Notes: generated by a model from the letters alone, not told the origin. 64,000 nucleotides of DNA from Cannabis sativa (GCF_029168945.1 NC_083603.1:49176406-49240405), one strand, 5' to 3'. Shown: positions 12,142-24,543, counted from the stretch's first letter. Numbers and translations: made by a program.

Positions 12142-14222
12142 TCATGTGTCAACTCCCAACAGGTTCATGCAATGCTTAAACTTGTTGAGAGTTACCACCT
12201 TAGTTCCCATATCTGATGGGTTCTCCTCAGTAGGAACTTTCTCCACTTGTATCTCACCTTGTGTTACCTTATCCCTTATAAAGTGATATTTAATCTCTAT
12301 GTGTTTAGTCCTGTCGTGGAACACAGGATTTCTACAAGTGTACACAACTTTGTCTGTCTGAATAAAATCTAGGAACCTCTTTAAGTAGCTTGATCACTGT
12401 TAGGAGTCCTTTCATCCATATGGCTTCTTTAATAGCTTCTATGGTTGATATTTACTCGGATTCTGTTGTTGAAAGTGCAACCACGGGTTGGAGTTGGGCT
12501 TATCAACTCACACAGTTCCCTCCTAGTAAAAACATGTAAGATGAAGTAGACTTTTTGCTATCTCTATCCCTGGCATAGTCGGCATCACTGTATCCCTCTA
12601 TATTGGTGCTGAAGTTTTGTTGTTTGTAGATGAGTCCAACCTTAGGTGTTCCTACTAGGTACCTGAAAACCCATTTCATTGGAAGCCAATAAATTTTTCC
12701 TGGGTTTGACATGTATTTGCTCAAAGAACTTATGGCAAAGTCCAGATTTGGCATTGTACAAACTATTAAGTACATAATAGTCCCAACAACACTTGAGTAA
12801 GGCACTTTACTCATTGCTTCTTTCTCTGCTTTAGTCTTAGGACATTGTTCCTTATTTAAAGTGTACTAGCTGGCTATTGGCTGAGAAGTTTTCTTTGAAT
12901 CTTTCATTGAAAATTTCTCTATGATCTTTTGAATGTAGTCCTCTTGTGTCAAGAACAGTTTGCCCAGCTTTCTGTCCCTTTTTATAGTGATACCTAGTAT
13001 CTTAGATGCTATCCCCAAGTCTTTCATCTTGAACTCAGCCTTGAGTTGCCTCTTCATCTCATCCACTAGAGATCTCTCCTTGCTTATAATAAGCATGTCA
13101 TCTACATAAAGTAACAGGTAGATGACCGTGTTGATGTCTATTCCCTTGTGATAGAAACATGTATCATAGTAACTCCTTAAAAATCCTTGTTTCATCATAA
13201 AGGTGTCAAACTGTTTATTCCACTGCCTAGGGGATTGCTTGAGTCCATATAAGGACTTAACCAGTTTACAAACATGGTTCATTTTTCCCTTCTCAACATA
13301 CTCTTCAGGTTAGGTCATGTATATTTCTTCTTCCGATTCCCCGTGGAGAAAGGTGGTGGTAACATCCATTTGATCTATCTCCATGTCAAAGCTAAGCTTA
13401 GGACCACTCTAATCGTTTTATACTTCACTACCGAAGAGAAAATCTCATTGAAATCAATACCTTCCTTTTGTGTAAAGCCTTTAGCGACTAGCCTAGCCTA
13501 GCCTTGAACCTTATAGGCTCATCTTTAGATCTTCCTTCCTCGTGCTTGAACAACCACTTGCAAGATACAATACTTTTACCCTTGGGTCTTGGTACCACAA
13601 TCAGGTCTTATTCTTCTTGAGAGACCCCATCTCCTCATCCATGGCTTTATTCCATTCCTTAGAGTTCTTTCCATTTACTGCCTCATTATAAGTCTTCGGT
13701 TCCATGTCATCCATTTCCAAATCTGTTATAAGTGCATAAGCCAGCTCTTCACTCCATATGTTGTAGCTGTACTTTTGATTAGGCTTCGGAGTCCTCTTAG
13801 TCCTATCCCTTGTCAACTGATAGTTTGTAAGGTCTTTTTCGGTGTCTTCATCCCTAATCTCTTGTTGAGCATCAGTTCCTCCCCCTTGACCATTGTTATC
13901 GGGCTGCTGGTTTTTGTTTGGTTCCACTTGAACCATTCCCGGTGTGTCTCCATTTTGTTCCACCTGATTCGAACCTGTTTTAACTTATAGGTTTGTACCT
14001 GCAGGGTTAGTATCTTCCATTCCTGCACTAGACTTTTCATTAGGTAAACAAGGAAAAATATTTTCTTGGAATATAACATCTCTACTATTCGTAGTTTTAA
14101 ATCCTCCTTTTTCCTTTACCCAAAGTCTATAGCCTTTTACCCCTTCAGGGTACCCTAAGAAAACACACTTTAAAGCCCTAGGTTCAAGTTTTCCTATACT
14201 CTGAAGTAAAGCAACACATCCA
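12142..14222 (-). pseudogene. Truncated Copia pol remnant (integrase C-term, RT, RNase H)
   Basis: Minus-strand pieces in order: the integrase C-terminal part with KCVFLGYPEGVKGYRLW (about 14200-14110), an acidic linker (13963-13601), a broken RT N-terminus (13600-13283), the RT core with SLYGLKQSPRQWNK and LLYVDDMLII (13282-12866), PYSSVVGTIMYL and GYSDADYA (12814-12503), and the RNase H end with RTKHIEIKYHFIRD (12345-12142). Frameshifts and stops separate the pieces. Gag, protease and the integrase core are missing; similarity ends abruptly near 14222, so the element is 5'-truncated. It is a different Copia lineage from the other elements in the window. Confidence 0.88.
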
Positions 14223-14289
14223 AAAAAAAATTAAATGAAAAAGGCTTGGAGGTTTACCTGACCATTTTTCCAAAACAAACCTAGGGAAA

Positions 14290-15432
14290 ATGGATAAGGA
14301 AGTGGCCAAAATCCAGAACCAGGTCACATCTCAATTGCTAGCCGGAGGCAAAGGCAAAGGGAAAGCCAAGGCCAAATCCAAGAGCCCAATCATTTTAGCA
14401 GGTGCCCTTGATCTTCTGAATAAAAGGAAAGAGTCCGCCTCTGGGTGCACTTTGGTCATTCAATTGCTACAGACTATACACCCTTTCGAGTCTACTTTTG
14501 CCAAGCAGGTCTTTATATATCTCGATGTCATGGTCGCTGAAGACCTCATTTCACTCGATGATGATGACTAAGGCTTCATTTTCTCGGAGAGAGCCCATGC
14601 ACCGCTAAAAGGATCTGACCCTCTGCCTGCTGTGGAAAAGGAGACAAAGAAGGCACAAATAGAAGAAATATTTGAGCCTACACAAGCTCCGAACACCAAG
14701 GGCTCGTTCAAAGGTGGGGAAGGGCAGGAAGAACCTTCAGCTCCTAGAGGTGAGGCTCAAACTTTGCAAGTAAGCTCAAAGCCTTCACCTTCTGGACAGA
14801 GACAACAACAACAACAACTTCTCTTCCTCCACTTCCAGCTGTTAACCTTTCCTAGCCCATTTTCTCCTACACTCTACTTCCGGTCGAGATTAAGAAAAAA
14901 GTCGAAGAAGTTTCTAATTGGATCTGGAAGCGCATTGTGTAGGATGAGGTTGTTGCACAGAAGAAAGCCAATGTCCTGCACACTCGGAGGAAAGCTAAGA
15001 TTTTGACAAAGGCAAAAACTCTGACCTAGTTGTGGACCTCCTATCTTTGTCCAAGTATCTTGCACTAAGGGTTGGAAGTGACACTGCTCCTTTTATTGCA
15101 TAAATGATTAATTTATCTGCTAGCAGTTTCTGCGAACTGACTTCAGAGAAATGGGTCATGGCCTCCAGCACAGACCTTACTCTATTCGCACATGCTACCA
15201 AACAACAAGCCACCGGGGTAAGACTTGCTTTAGAGTACTCAATTTTTGTTGCCACTTTTGATTTTTACCAACATGTTCTAACACTTCCTCTCTTTTTGTA
15301 TTGGTGCGCTAGATGATCGTTCTTGCCGAAAGGGCTTGTGACTCTGCCCATATTGCATTAGTGGAGTGACATAAGCTTAGGACCGAGAACAAGAACTTAA
15401 ACTCCAAGATCAAAGAGGCATTTGTCTTGGCG
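14290..15432 (+). pseudogene. Orphan spliced coding remnant, unknown
   Basis: Several plus-strand open stretches follow each other: 14290-14571 (Lys/Gly-rich KGKGKAKAKSKS, acidic end), 14632-14815 (Glu/Gln-rich) and 15104-15217. The last is followed by a plausible 95-bp intron (15218-15312, GT...AG). Splicing continues the frame into a short coiled-coil-like stretch (RTENKNLNSKIKEA) after one stop. The style (charged linker, small introns, coiled coil) resembles the antisense genes of the Gypsy element at 37756-40554, so it may be a relic of such a gene. I do not recognise the protein and no function is assigned. Confidence 0.35.
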
Positions 15433-15846
15433 AACAAAAATGTTAGTTTTAGGGTTCATATCAAAGTCACAGCGGAAGAGAATAAAATTTAATTTAATAA
15501 AAAATGTTAAATTTTATATGAATTATAAACCTCGGATCTTAACACAATTATATACAATATAAACCTAATTATTAGTTTAGAGATTTCTACCTCTTGTTAC
15601 CTATCAGTGTTTCTTAACTATTTTTTTCGTATTAAAATAATGAACATCCAATCTAAAAGAACTTGTTGAAGAGTTTACACCAGAACCTTCTAAGTTAGCC
15701 TCAACACTCCAAGCATAGAGTGGACTATTAGATTTAATTTAGATAAATATAATTTTCTGATTACAATGTGTAATTAAATCATGAGATAATGTGATTGATA
15801 TTAGGAAAACACAATCACCCTCAAGAGAGAGTGACGTGTGAGCAAG

Positions 15847-15936
<90 letters not shown>

Positions 15937-17011
15937 AAAAGTTTACTGTATTTTTCAAATTTAAAAATGATCTAACTAAAGTCATGTATTTATGTTTCTG
16001 ATATATATTGTTTTATTATTAATAATATATATAATATAAATCTTAATAATAAATAATTAACCAAATCTTTTATTTAAGGGGAATTACCCCATATACTATT
16101 TTTTTAACTTTTTTTTTTTTTCAAATTTACGGTTTGTGTTTCTAAAGTGGTTGCAGCGCTAGTTACAGTAGAGGTTTCTGTACGATTGTTTGTTGCAATT
16201 TAAGTTGCAGCGCTAGTTGCAATAAGGGTTTCTATGCCTAATTCTATAAAAATGAAAAAAAAAAAAAAAAACTATTTTGAAGTGTAAAAATAAAAAAACA
16301 CCTTTATTTAATCCCAAAAATAAAAGATAATTTATTTTTAATTCAAATTTCAAATATAAATATCGTGATTAATGAAAATCAATTATAATCTTTTATTTAA
16401 TAATATCTTTTTAATTTTAAATACATTATCTGATAATATTTAATGTATCGTATATATATTTCAAGATTAAAAGCGTTAAAGTTTAAATTAATGTTAAAAA
16501 CTTAAACATAAGACAAATATAAATTGAATAAACATTAAATTATTAAACAACATTCTTAAAAATATAGATAAAAATATATATATATATATATTATATATAT
16601 ATTAATGTAGTGTAGATTCTGAATGTTAACTTTAATATTCAAATAATACTAAAATTATCAACTATAAAGTTTGCATTTCTGATTAAACACTATAAAGTAG
16701 AAACTTTAAATATAAAATAGTTTAATTAGTAAACGTTATTTATGTAATATATATTATAGATAATTTTAGTAAAAATAAATAAATTAGTTTATTCGGGTTA
16801 TTTAAGCAGGTTAGAATCATATTCAATCCACACAATATATTCATTGAACGATTTGGATATTCCATTGAGTTATTCAAGTTGTATTTTTTGTTGATTGGCA
16901 TTTCTTAATAAAAATTATTTTGTGAAACATCACAAAAAAACTAAAAAAAAATAATAGAGAAATCCATTATTGAGGAAACAATATATGTTTATAGGTATTT
17001 TTAAGAATTAA
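15433..17011. other. AT-rich stretch without genes
   Basis: Nothing coding is seen. It contains the long AG microsatellite, a pair of GTTGCAGCGCTAGTT words 54 bp apart (16150 and 16204), and a short TA repeat near 16577-16595. Confidence 0.6.
15849..15932. repeat. (AG)42 microsatellite
   Basis: An uninterrupted AG dinucleotide repeat of about 84 bp. Any open frame across it encodes only alternating Arg-Glu and is not a gene. Confidence 0.97.
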
Positions 17012-17020
17012 TTGCACATA

Positions 17021-18569
17021 GAGTTATTTGCGGCATAACCTCCTTAAGTGGCCAGGTTTTTGCAACTAACTCTCAATTCTAAAAGTTTGGTGGTAAAACT
17101 CCCTAAACTCATGTTCTGTTAACACTTAGCCATTTCCATCCATTTTTAGGTGTTAAGTGCCACACTGTATTGTCTACGTGGACAATATGTACACATGGCA
17201 TTATATTATTGGTCTACGTAAATAAATATTTAAAAAACAAAAAAATAATTATGTTAAAAATAAAAAATTAAATAATAAATTTATCTAAAATAAAAAAAAA
17301 TAAATTAAAAAATTAAAAAATAATAAAAAAGATAAAAAAAACCCTAATTCCCCTAAATTTCTTCTCTTCTTCTCGTACTCTTCTCTCACTGTCCTAGCCG
17401 TCCACCACCATTCTGACCCGCAAGAAACTCTGGCGTCTCCCCCATGTCCGAGATGAAGGTTTTCGGTGTTGATGTGAGGGCTCACACAGTCGAAATATGG
17501 AGGAAGTGGTTAGAGAAAGTGGGTCAACAAATTTGCTCTTGAACGAGCTCGAACTCAACATGTGGAGGTTTCGGTTGCTGGAGATGACGACTGAAGCTCC
17601 TTGGGGCGATCTTTGTTGACGGTGAGCACGTATGAGATGGCAGTGGAGAGGTTTGCTGGGGCGGTCTTTGTTGACGGCGAGCACGGAGGAGATGGGAGTG
17701 GAGAGGTTCGTTGGGGCGGTCTTTGTTGATGGCGAGCACGGAGGAGATGGCAGTGGAGAGCTTTAGGGCGATGGCACTGGAAAGACAACAAGGACAACAG
17801 TTTTTGCCCCTTCAGTGACTTCTCCACTGTTGCACCTCTCTCTCTTTCATTTATTTCTTTTGACAGATTTAATTGTTAGATCTAAGATTTTTTTTTCTTA
17901 TGGATTTGGATGCAGTTTGTTTGTTTTTGTAGGATTTGAAACTGAGATCGTGGTAGGTGTTTATGTTATTGTTTGATTGTGTTTGGATATGAGTTATGGG
18001 GTTGTGTTTGAATTAGGATGGAGGTGATGATAGTAGTGGTGGTGAGCAGTTGTGGTTTCGACGGTGGTGATGGTGTGCATTTGTTTCGACAGTGGTGGTG
18101 ATGGTGGGCAGTTGTGAGGGTTGGTGGTGGTGGTAGTCACCAATTGTGGTGGATGGTGATGGTGGCTTCGACAAGGATGGCAGCTAGGTTTAGAGAAATG
18201 AGAGAGAGAAGGAGAAGAAGAGAGAATTTTTTAGGGAATTAGGTTTTTTTTTAATTTTTATTTTTTTAAAATTGTTTTTTTAATTTTAAATTAATTAATT
18301 TTTAAAGAAAAATACTTTTTTATTTTTATTTTCAAAATAATTATTTTTTTAGTTTTTTTAAAATAATTATTTACGTTGACCAATAATATAATGCCATGTG
18401 TACATATTGTCCACGTAGACAATACAGCATGCACTTAACACCTAAAAATGAATGGAAAGGGTTAAGTGTTAACAGAACATGAGTTTAGGAGCTTTTACCA
18501 CCAAAATTTTAGAATTGGGGTTAGTTGTAAAATTCTGACCACTTAAGGAGGTTATGCCGCAAATAACTC
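17021..18569. mobile_element. Non-autonomous Mutator-like element with long TIRs
   Basis: The ends are inverted repeats starting GAGTTATTTGCGGCATAACC. The left arm can be followed from 17021 to about 17400 and the right arm from 18569 back to about 18180, with decreasing identity. Flanks are 17012-17020 (ttgcacata) and 18570-18578 (gtgcacata), a 9-bp target-site duplication with one mismatch, the size typical of Mutator-like elements. There is no transposase frame. The interior holds leader-like CT-rich sequence, a 55-bp tandem repeat and GGT-rich DNA, so it may be a Pack-MULE-like carrier, but I cannot identify a captured gene. Confidence 0.85.
17603..17767. repeat. Three tandem copies of a 55-bp unit inside the MULE
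   Basis: Units begin at 17603, 17658 and 17713, each opening GGGGCG(A/G)TCTTTGTTGA and ending in GGCAGTGGAGAG-type words. The period is not a multiple of three, so open frames across it shift from unit to unit. Confidence 0.85.
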
Positions 18570-18579
18570 GTGCACATAC

Positions 18580-20274
18580 TGTTGGATATTATTTTACCAG
18601 GATCTTAGATCTACTCACAAGTATGTTGATTAACACCCTAAATATGAACTTGTAAAACGATTATGAAATAAACACATATAAAGTATGAGAAACCTTACAT
18701 TGGGTGCAGCGGAATATTATGTCTCCTTCCGTTCAGATCTCTAACCCTTGTATCCTTTCTGTCGCAGAATATTATCAAGATCTGAACCTGGATCTCTTTC
18801 TCTCCTTCTCTAGTGCTGAAACTCCTTCTTGTTGAATGTCTTTCTTCACGATCTTCCTCACTATGATTGAGGTATCACTTACTGTGTGTGGCACTACTCT
18901 AACACTAAGTGGTTCGAAATTTATAATGAAGAAGAGAGAGAAGAAGGTGGCGGCTACGTATAGAGAGAGAAGACTCAGGTTTTTCTCTGAAGGAAAAAGT
19001 AGAAAGTTAAGTGTAAATTTCCTGAAGCCTTCACTATCTATTTATAGCATTCCACTAGGGTTAGGTTTAAATTATTTGGCATTAAAATAATGAAAATATC
19101 AGATGATAAACCCTATAAAAGTGGTCGGCCTAGGCAATGTGGATTTGGGCCTCACTTTTTGCAATTTTGCAGTTTTATCATTTCTGCATCTCATTTTCTC
19201 AAAAACGTTAATTTTCAAATTCAACCATTTAAATGCCAATTCTAACTATTTAATAACTATAAATAATTATTAAATAATATTGTCATTTATCATATTTATT
19301 AATTGAACCATACAAAGTATCATAATTAACAAATATGCCCTAAAAACTCTTTCTTTACAATTTCGCCCTTACTTAGTGAAAAATTCACAAATAGACATAG
19401 TCTAATTTGAGAATTATAATTGATTAATCAAAACCAATTATATGAGTCTTACAAGCAATATTATCTCAACTAGTGGGAGGACCATGGGTCTATATAACCG
19501 AGCTTCCAATAAGCAGATCAAGAATTTATAACCTAAATTCACTGACTTATTAATTCTTCGTTGAATCCACGCATAGAACTTAGAATTGCACTCTCAGTAT
19601 ATAGAATGCTCTATATGTTCCACCATATAGACACATCATTAGTTATCCATTGTTATAATCCTAATTTGATCAATGATCCTCTATATGAATGATCTACACT
19701 GTAAAGGGATTAGATTACCGTTACACCCTACAATGTATTTTATCCTTAAAACACTTAACCCCGTATAAATGATATTTGAGCTTATGTGAAATGAGTACTC
19801 CATTATTTATTTTCGTTTGGTCAAGCTCGAAGGAGATCATCATTTACTTACTATTCGCCAGATAGAAGCTATAGATTCCATGTTTATGTTAGCGCTCCCA
19901 CTCAATTGCACTACCGTGTTCCCAAAATGTACGTATCACCCTGACCCAAAAGTAGGCTTAATTAACAAATCAAAGAACACGAATAACCTCTTGAGATTGA
20001 GCCTAATCATAACAGGATTAAGATCATTTGATCTAGGATCAACTAGGCGATATTGACTTGAATAGATATTACGGTAAGTTTAATAAATCTAAGTCAAAGT
20101 TCAATATCGGTCTCTTCCGATGCATACTCCATGCACCCAACCTGAGCTTTACTTTAACCAATGCTCTGGAAAGAACATAGCATTTCTCCAAATGCAAGTA
20201 AACTTTGTTGTAGATTATCATATCAGAAAAACCCTGTGTCTGATAAATCTAGGAAACTTTATTCACATAGTCAT
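18580..20274 (-). mobile_element. Solo Copia LTR, left part (interrupted by the Gypsy element)
   Basis: In minus orientation this is the same LTR family as 45199-47088: the plus-strand left end TGTTGGATATTATTTTACC mirrors the right end of that LTR. A TATA-like box (CTATTTATAG, 19037-19046) lies on the minus strand at the matching place. The LTR resumes at 42086-42299 after the nested Gypsy element. TSD CATAC is present at 18575-18579 and 42300-42304 with no internal region, so this is a solo LTR formed by LTR-LTR recombination. Confidence 0.92.
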
Positions 20275-21094
20275 TGTTTGGGGGAAAAAACTGGACTTGG
20301 AAATAAAATGGCCCAACAAAATAAATGACTACCAAAAGGCCCACATTGAAAGGGCCCATTAAAATAAATATACCCAAGCCCAAGAATATAAAAATAGGCC
20401 CAACCCAATACGACCAAACCACCAATTGCCAATCCATAAGGGGGCACTACGGACAAAAAGGAGGAAAACGACAAAAACCAAGGAACGAGTAAAGAAATGC
20501 CGACGGAAGTAGAAGGAGAAACATGAAGGAAAGAGACGCCGACGAATCAAGGATTAACTACAAGAAAAATAGTATATCAGGACCAGAAGAGGCACCCGGA
20601 TACCTTTCCGACGTAAGAAATACCTGAAAACGCCGACGGAGAAAGTAACTAGAGCACAACAAAGGGGGACCGAGGTAACACAACTTATGGAATAAAGACC
20701 CCCGACGGATGAGAGCTTGGATCTCCGCAGACAAGGATCCTGTCGGGAGGGGAGGAAAACTAAAGTATAAAATATGAAATTAATAAATTCAGGAATGTGA
20801 TGCCGACGGACACAACACCTAAGTTAGGAAGAGTAATAACTCTAAAAACCCACTAAAGGCACTAACACGTGTAGCGAGAGAGTTAAGCTACTAAAACACA
20901 AACACGTGGCAGAGGGCAAAAAGAATAAAAAAGAACACGTGTCAGCAGAACAATGGAAAAATGAAAAATAACCCATGCAAGCAAAAAAGACATAGAGGAT
21001 ATATAAAGGAGGATCACGTAAAAGAAGGGGGTATTAGGAACTGAAAAAAGAAGGACCCTCAAAAAGAAATCTTGACTGTTTTTCGGCTAAAACA
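20275..21094 (+). repeat. Gypsy 5' LTR
   Basis: 820 bp, starting TGTTTGGGGG and ending GGCTAAAACA. It matches 41264-42085 with scattered substitutions and small indels. A TATA-like box (ATATATAAAG) lies at about 20999-21008. The LTR contains several CGACGG/GCCGACG words. Confidence 0.93.
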
Positions 21095-21097
21095 GTT

Positions 21098-21113
21098 TGG
21101 CGCCGTCTGTGGG
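21098..21113 (+). other. Gypsy primer-binding site
   Basis: TGGCGCCGTCTGTGGG begins three bases after the 5' LTR. TGGCGCC-type sites are typical of Tat/Ogre Gypsy elements; the primer tRNA (probably tRNA-Arg type) is inferred, not tested. Confidence 0.75.
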
Positions 21114-21167
21114 AAACCATTCTTTTTCCAGAAAAAGAACATTTTCGTAAGATAATCAACAAAAGAT

Positions 21168-22833
21168 ATGGCAAATGAACAGGAAGATCTCACTCTTCAA
21201 AATAACCCAGATAACCACCCTGGAACACCGCCGAACACTGGCGACACAGGCGAAGACGCCATGAACCCAACCCCACCATGGCGAGAGATCCTGAAGAGGC
21301 TGAAACAATAAGAAGGGAAAATGGCAACCCAGGGAATGGAAATCGCCCTCCAAAAGAAACATATCCAAAGGCTTGAGAGCGAAAAATGGACAAATGAAAG
21401 TTGTCCTTGAAGGGTACCAGCGACCACCACATGCGGAAGAAACTGGTAATTGCCAGATGGGAGGAGGGATTGAGAAGGAAAATCACACTGATAATAACAA
21501 CCTCTCAGGCAACCATACCCGATGCATGCATGAAGAAATGGGAGAAAAAGGAAACTTAGCGACTTAAGAAGCCCTAGTTCCCCACAGGGATCAGCCCAAA
21601 AGGACCAGGGACGAGGTGGAAGAGATAACTGAAGCGGAAGCGCTCCGTACAACACCACGAAAGCGAACTATGGATCCAACAGGTGCTGGAAATCTATCAG
21701 CGGCGAGTAAAGAGACGGAGAGACTACAGGAAATGATGTGGAACAAATTGATAGCATTGGAAGCAAAAAGCCAGATGGGAGTACACAGCGAATGGGCTCG
21801 AATGGAGGGGTCAACCCTTTCATCCTTCGGAAACCACATCCTGCGCGTGGAAGCTCCTCAGCGCTACGTGGCCCCTAAATTACCAGAGTATAATGGGACA
21901 GGAGACCCCTCGAAATACGTATGTCAGTTTGAGCAAAAGATGTTAACTGTCTCCGTCCCACTAGAGGACTTGGAGGCGATCAAGTGCAAGACCTTCACGC
22001 AAGGATTGAGAGGGCCCGCTCTGCGTTGGTTCCACAACCTACCATCAGGCATAGTAAATTCTTACTAGGATCTCATCCTAAGATTCCAGGCCAATTTCGC
22101 GATAAGTGTGCGAACCGCTAAGGTGGATACGGACTTAATGTTAATACACCAGCGCCTCGACGAACCTCTGGAACATTTTATCAACAGGTTTAGCGAAGAA
22201 TACGTCAGTATCCTGAAATGCACCGATTCAGTGGCGACAAAAGCATTAATGGAAGGATTGATACATGGTTCAGAACTAAAGAAGGCGATCATAGTGGAGC
22301 CTGGCTTGTCCCTCACAAGGGCCCTGACTATGGCAAGAGGATATGTGGCCTTGGAAGTAGAAGAGAAGCGACACAATGAGGAAGTGTCGCGTGAAACTTT
22401 GGCATCAGGAGATACTTTCCTTTTCGAATCTAAGAACCGGACACCAGCTGCACGGCCTCATAATAGAACTGACAACCGCTCGGCCAACGAAAGGAACTCC
22501 CGAGGGACAGTAATGGTGAGTATGGGCGAGGCGGGGCAGCCGCACGCCCAGCGGGGAGAAGAGGAGCTACCACGGATGACCATTACCCTAACTGAGTTGA
22601 TAAAACGACTGCGGGGATTGAAGGAAACCAAATGGCCCCCAAGAATGACCACGGACCCCGTCAAGAGAGATAAGGGGCGATATTGTGCTTTCCACGGAGA
22701 GCACGGCCACGCAACCTACGAGTGCAGGCAGTTGAAGATACAGGTCAACCGTCTGGTGAAAGAAGGATTCTTCCGGGACTGCCTCATTTCGGACGTCGCA
22801 CTCCACATTCAACGGGGGAGTAACAAAAGCTGA
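21168..22833 (+). pseudogene. Gypsy gag, broken
   Basis: A start codon at 21168 opens a Pro/Asn-rich N-terminus (MANEQEDLTLQ) that hits a TAA at 21309. The capsid part is in another frame from about 21616, with PKLPEYNGTGDP and FTQGLRGPALRWFHNL, which are the Retrotrans_gag motifs. A further TAG lies at about 22066, then LIHQRLDEPLEHFINRFSEEY. The C-terminus holds a knuckle-like RYCAFHGEHGHATYEC. Gag would package the genomic RNA; with at least three stops it is inactive. Confidence 0.88.
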
Positions 22834-22839
22834 GATCAT

Positions 22840-23207
22840 ACGCTGAGTACGAAGCTCTAATCCACGGGATAAAACTGGTAAAGGAAATGGGAGCCGAGAG
22901 GGTGTTAGTCCAGTCAGATTCTCAGTTGATAGTCCAGCAGGTCAAAGGAGATTTTGAAGCCAAAGAACTGAAGATGGCCAGGTACTTATCTGAAGTAAAA
23001 AAATTTATTGCGACTTTCGACTACTTCCAAATTAGCCAAATCCCCAGTGAAGCGAATATGCACGCCGACCCTTTGGCCGGCTTGGGATCCTCTTCCCCCT
23101 TCCACATTACGAGAACAATACCATTCGACTTCATCCCGGAACCTAGTATTTCAGCGGAGGAAGAAATTAAATGCGCAGAAATCCCGGCGGATACGGTCGA
23201 AGACTAG
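22840..23207 (+). pseudogene. Gypsy archaeal-type RNase H remnant
   Basis: The frame AEYEALIHGIKLVKEMG followed by VLVQSDSQLIVQQVKGDFEAK and ending PSEANMHADPLAGLGSS is the additional archaeal-type RNase H (RVT_3 family) of Tat elements. It starts abruptly within about 10 bp of the gag end. Protease, reverse transcriptase and the first part of RNase H are therefore deleted at about 22825-22840. Confidence 0.85.
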
Positions 23208-23228
23208 AGGCAGCCAATCCTCGAATAC

Positions 23229-24431
23229 TTGAGGGACGATAAATTGCCAACGGACCCCAAGCAAGCAAGAAAAATCATAGTAAGGGCATCAAGATACACT
23301 ATACTTCGGAACCAATTATACAAAAGATCTTACCATGGGTTGTACTTAAAGTGTATAACGAAACAGGAGGGTAAACTAATATTAGCAGAGGTACATGAAG
23401 GAGAATGTGGGAGCCACTCCAGGGGACGAGTGACCGCCCAAAGAGTGCAGAGGCAAGGGTACTACTGGCCCATGGTCCAGGAGGATTCTTCAACTCACTC
23501 ACGAACGTGTGAAAAGTGCCAAAAGCATGCTCCGTCCATCCTAGCCCCCCCGACCGAGCTAACCACCGTCCAAAGCCCGTGGCCATTCATGAAATGGGGA
23601 ATGGATATAGTGGGCCCCTTGCCAACAGCACCAGCTCAGAAAAAATTCATGTTGGCCCTCACCGACTATTTCTCAAAATGGATTGAAGCCGAATCATTCG
23701 CTCAAATAAAAGACAAAGAAGTAGAAGGGTTTGTCTGGAAAAACATAATATGTAGGTTCGGACTACCCCAGGAAATTGTAGCGGACAATGGCTCCCAGTT
23801 CATCAGCAACAAATTCAGAAGTTTCTGCGAACGATGGAAAATTAAACTCATATTCTCCAGGCCCCGTTATCCGCAGAGCAATGGGCAGGCGGAGTCATCA
23901 AACAAAGTCATCATAAACAATATTAAAAAGCGACTCGAAAGTGCTAAGGGAAGATGGGCCCAAGAATTGCCCGGCGTGCTCTGGGCCAACCGAACCACGC
24001 CACGGACTAGTACGGGCGAGACCCTGTTCTCACTTGTATACAGGATGGAGGCAGTTATCCCGACGGAAACGCAAGTACCTACTTTGCGGTCCAAGTGACG
24101 AAGATAATACTTCCCTAAGACTACAAGCTGCCGACGACGTTGAGGAAAGAAGAGAGCGCGCCTTGACCCGAATGCAGAATTACTGCTCCGCGGTGGCGAA
24201 ACAATACAATAAGAAAGTAAGGCCAAGGAATTTCCTCCCAGGGGAACTGGTCCTGCGGAAAGTTTTTTAGAACACCGAAGAAACCCGAGCGGGAAAGTTG
24301 TCCACCAACTGGGAAGGACCGTACCGAGTGATAAACCCGACGGGAAATGGGGCATACAGGCTGTCCACCATGGACGGAGCCGACATCACAAGAAGCTGGA
24401 ATGCAAGGTACCTCAAGAAATTCTATGTATA
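23229..24431 (+). pseudogene. Gypsy integrase, frameshifted
   Basis: The zinc-binding region is seen in HEGECGSHSRGR...QGYYWPMVQED...CEKCQKHA (H-H-C-C type). The catalytic core has WGMDIVGPLP, IVADNGSQF and YPQSNGQAESSNK, giving the D-D-E set. The frame changes near 24090 and a TAG interrupts it near 24268. The C-terminus ends WEGPYRVI...NARYLKKFYV at about 24431. The enzyme would insert cDNA into the genome; this copy cannot give one complete protein. Confidence 0.9.
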
Positions 24432-24543
24432 AATTAAAGGTTAGGAACTTTAAAGTACATGGAAACCGTCATCAAAATTTCTCTTTAAAATAAATAAAAA
24501 TGAGGAGAATTCGGAAAGTATCGTCCAAGTTAAAACCAAAAGG

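Noticed and set aside
15795..16001. ORF with long Arg-Glu repeat
   Set aside because: It is only the translation of the AG microsatellite.
17394..17827. Three overlapping minus-strand ORFs in the MULE
   Set aside because: They come from the 55-bp tandem repeat read in different frames.
19817..20056. 79-codon ORF in the solo LTR (also 45628-45867)
   Set aside because: It lies within a Copia LTR and is seen twice only because the LTR is repeated.
21190..21839. Several minus-strand ORFs over Gypsy gag
   Set aside because: Shadows of the gag region; plus-strand capsid motifs explain the sequence.
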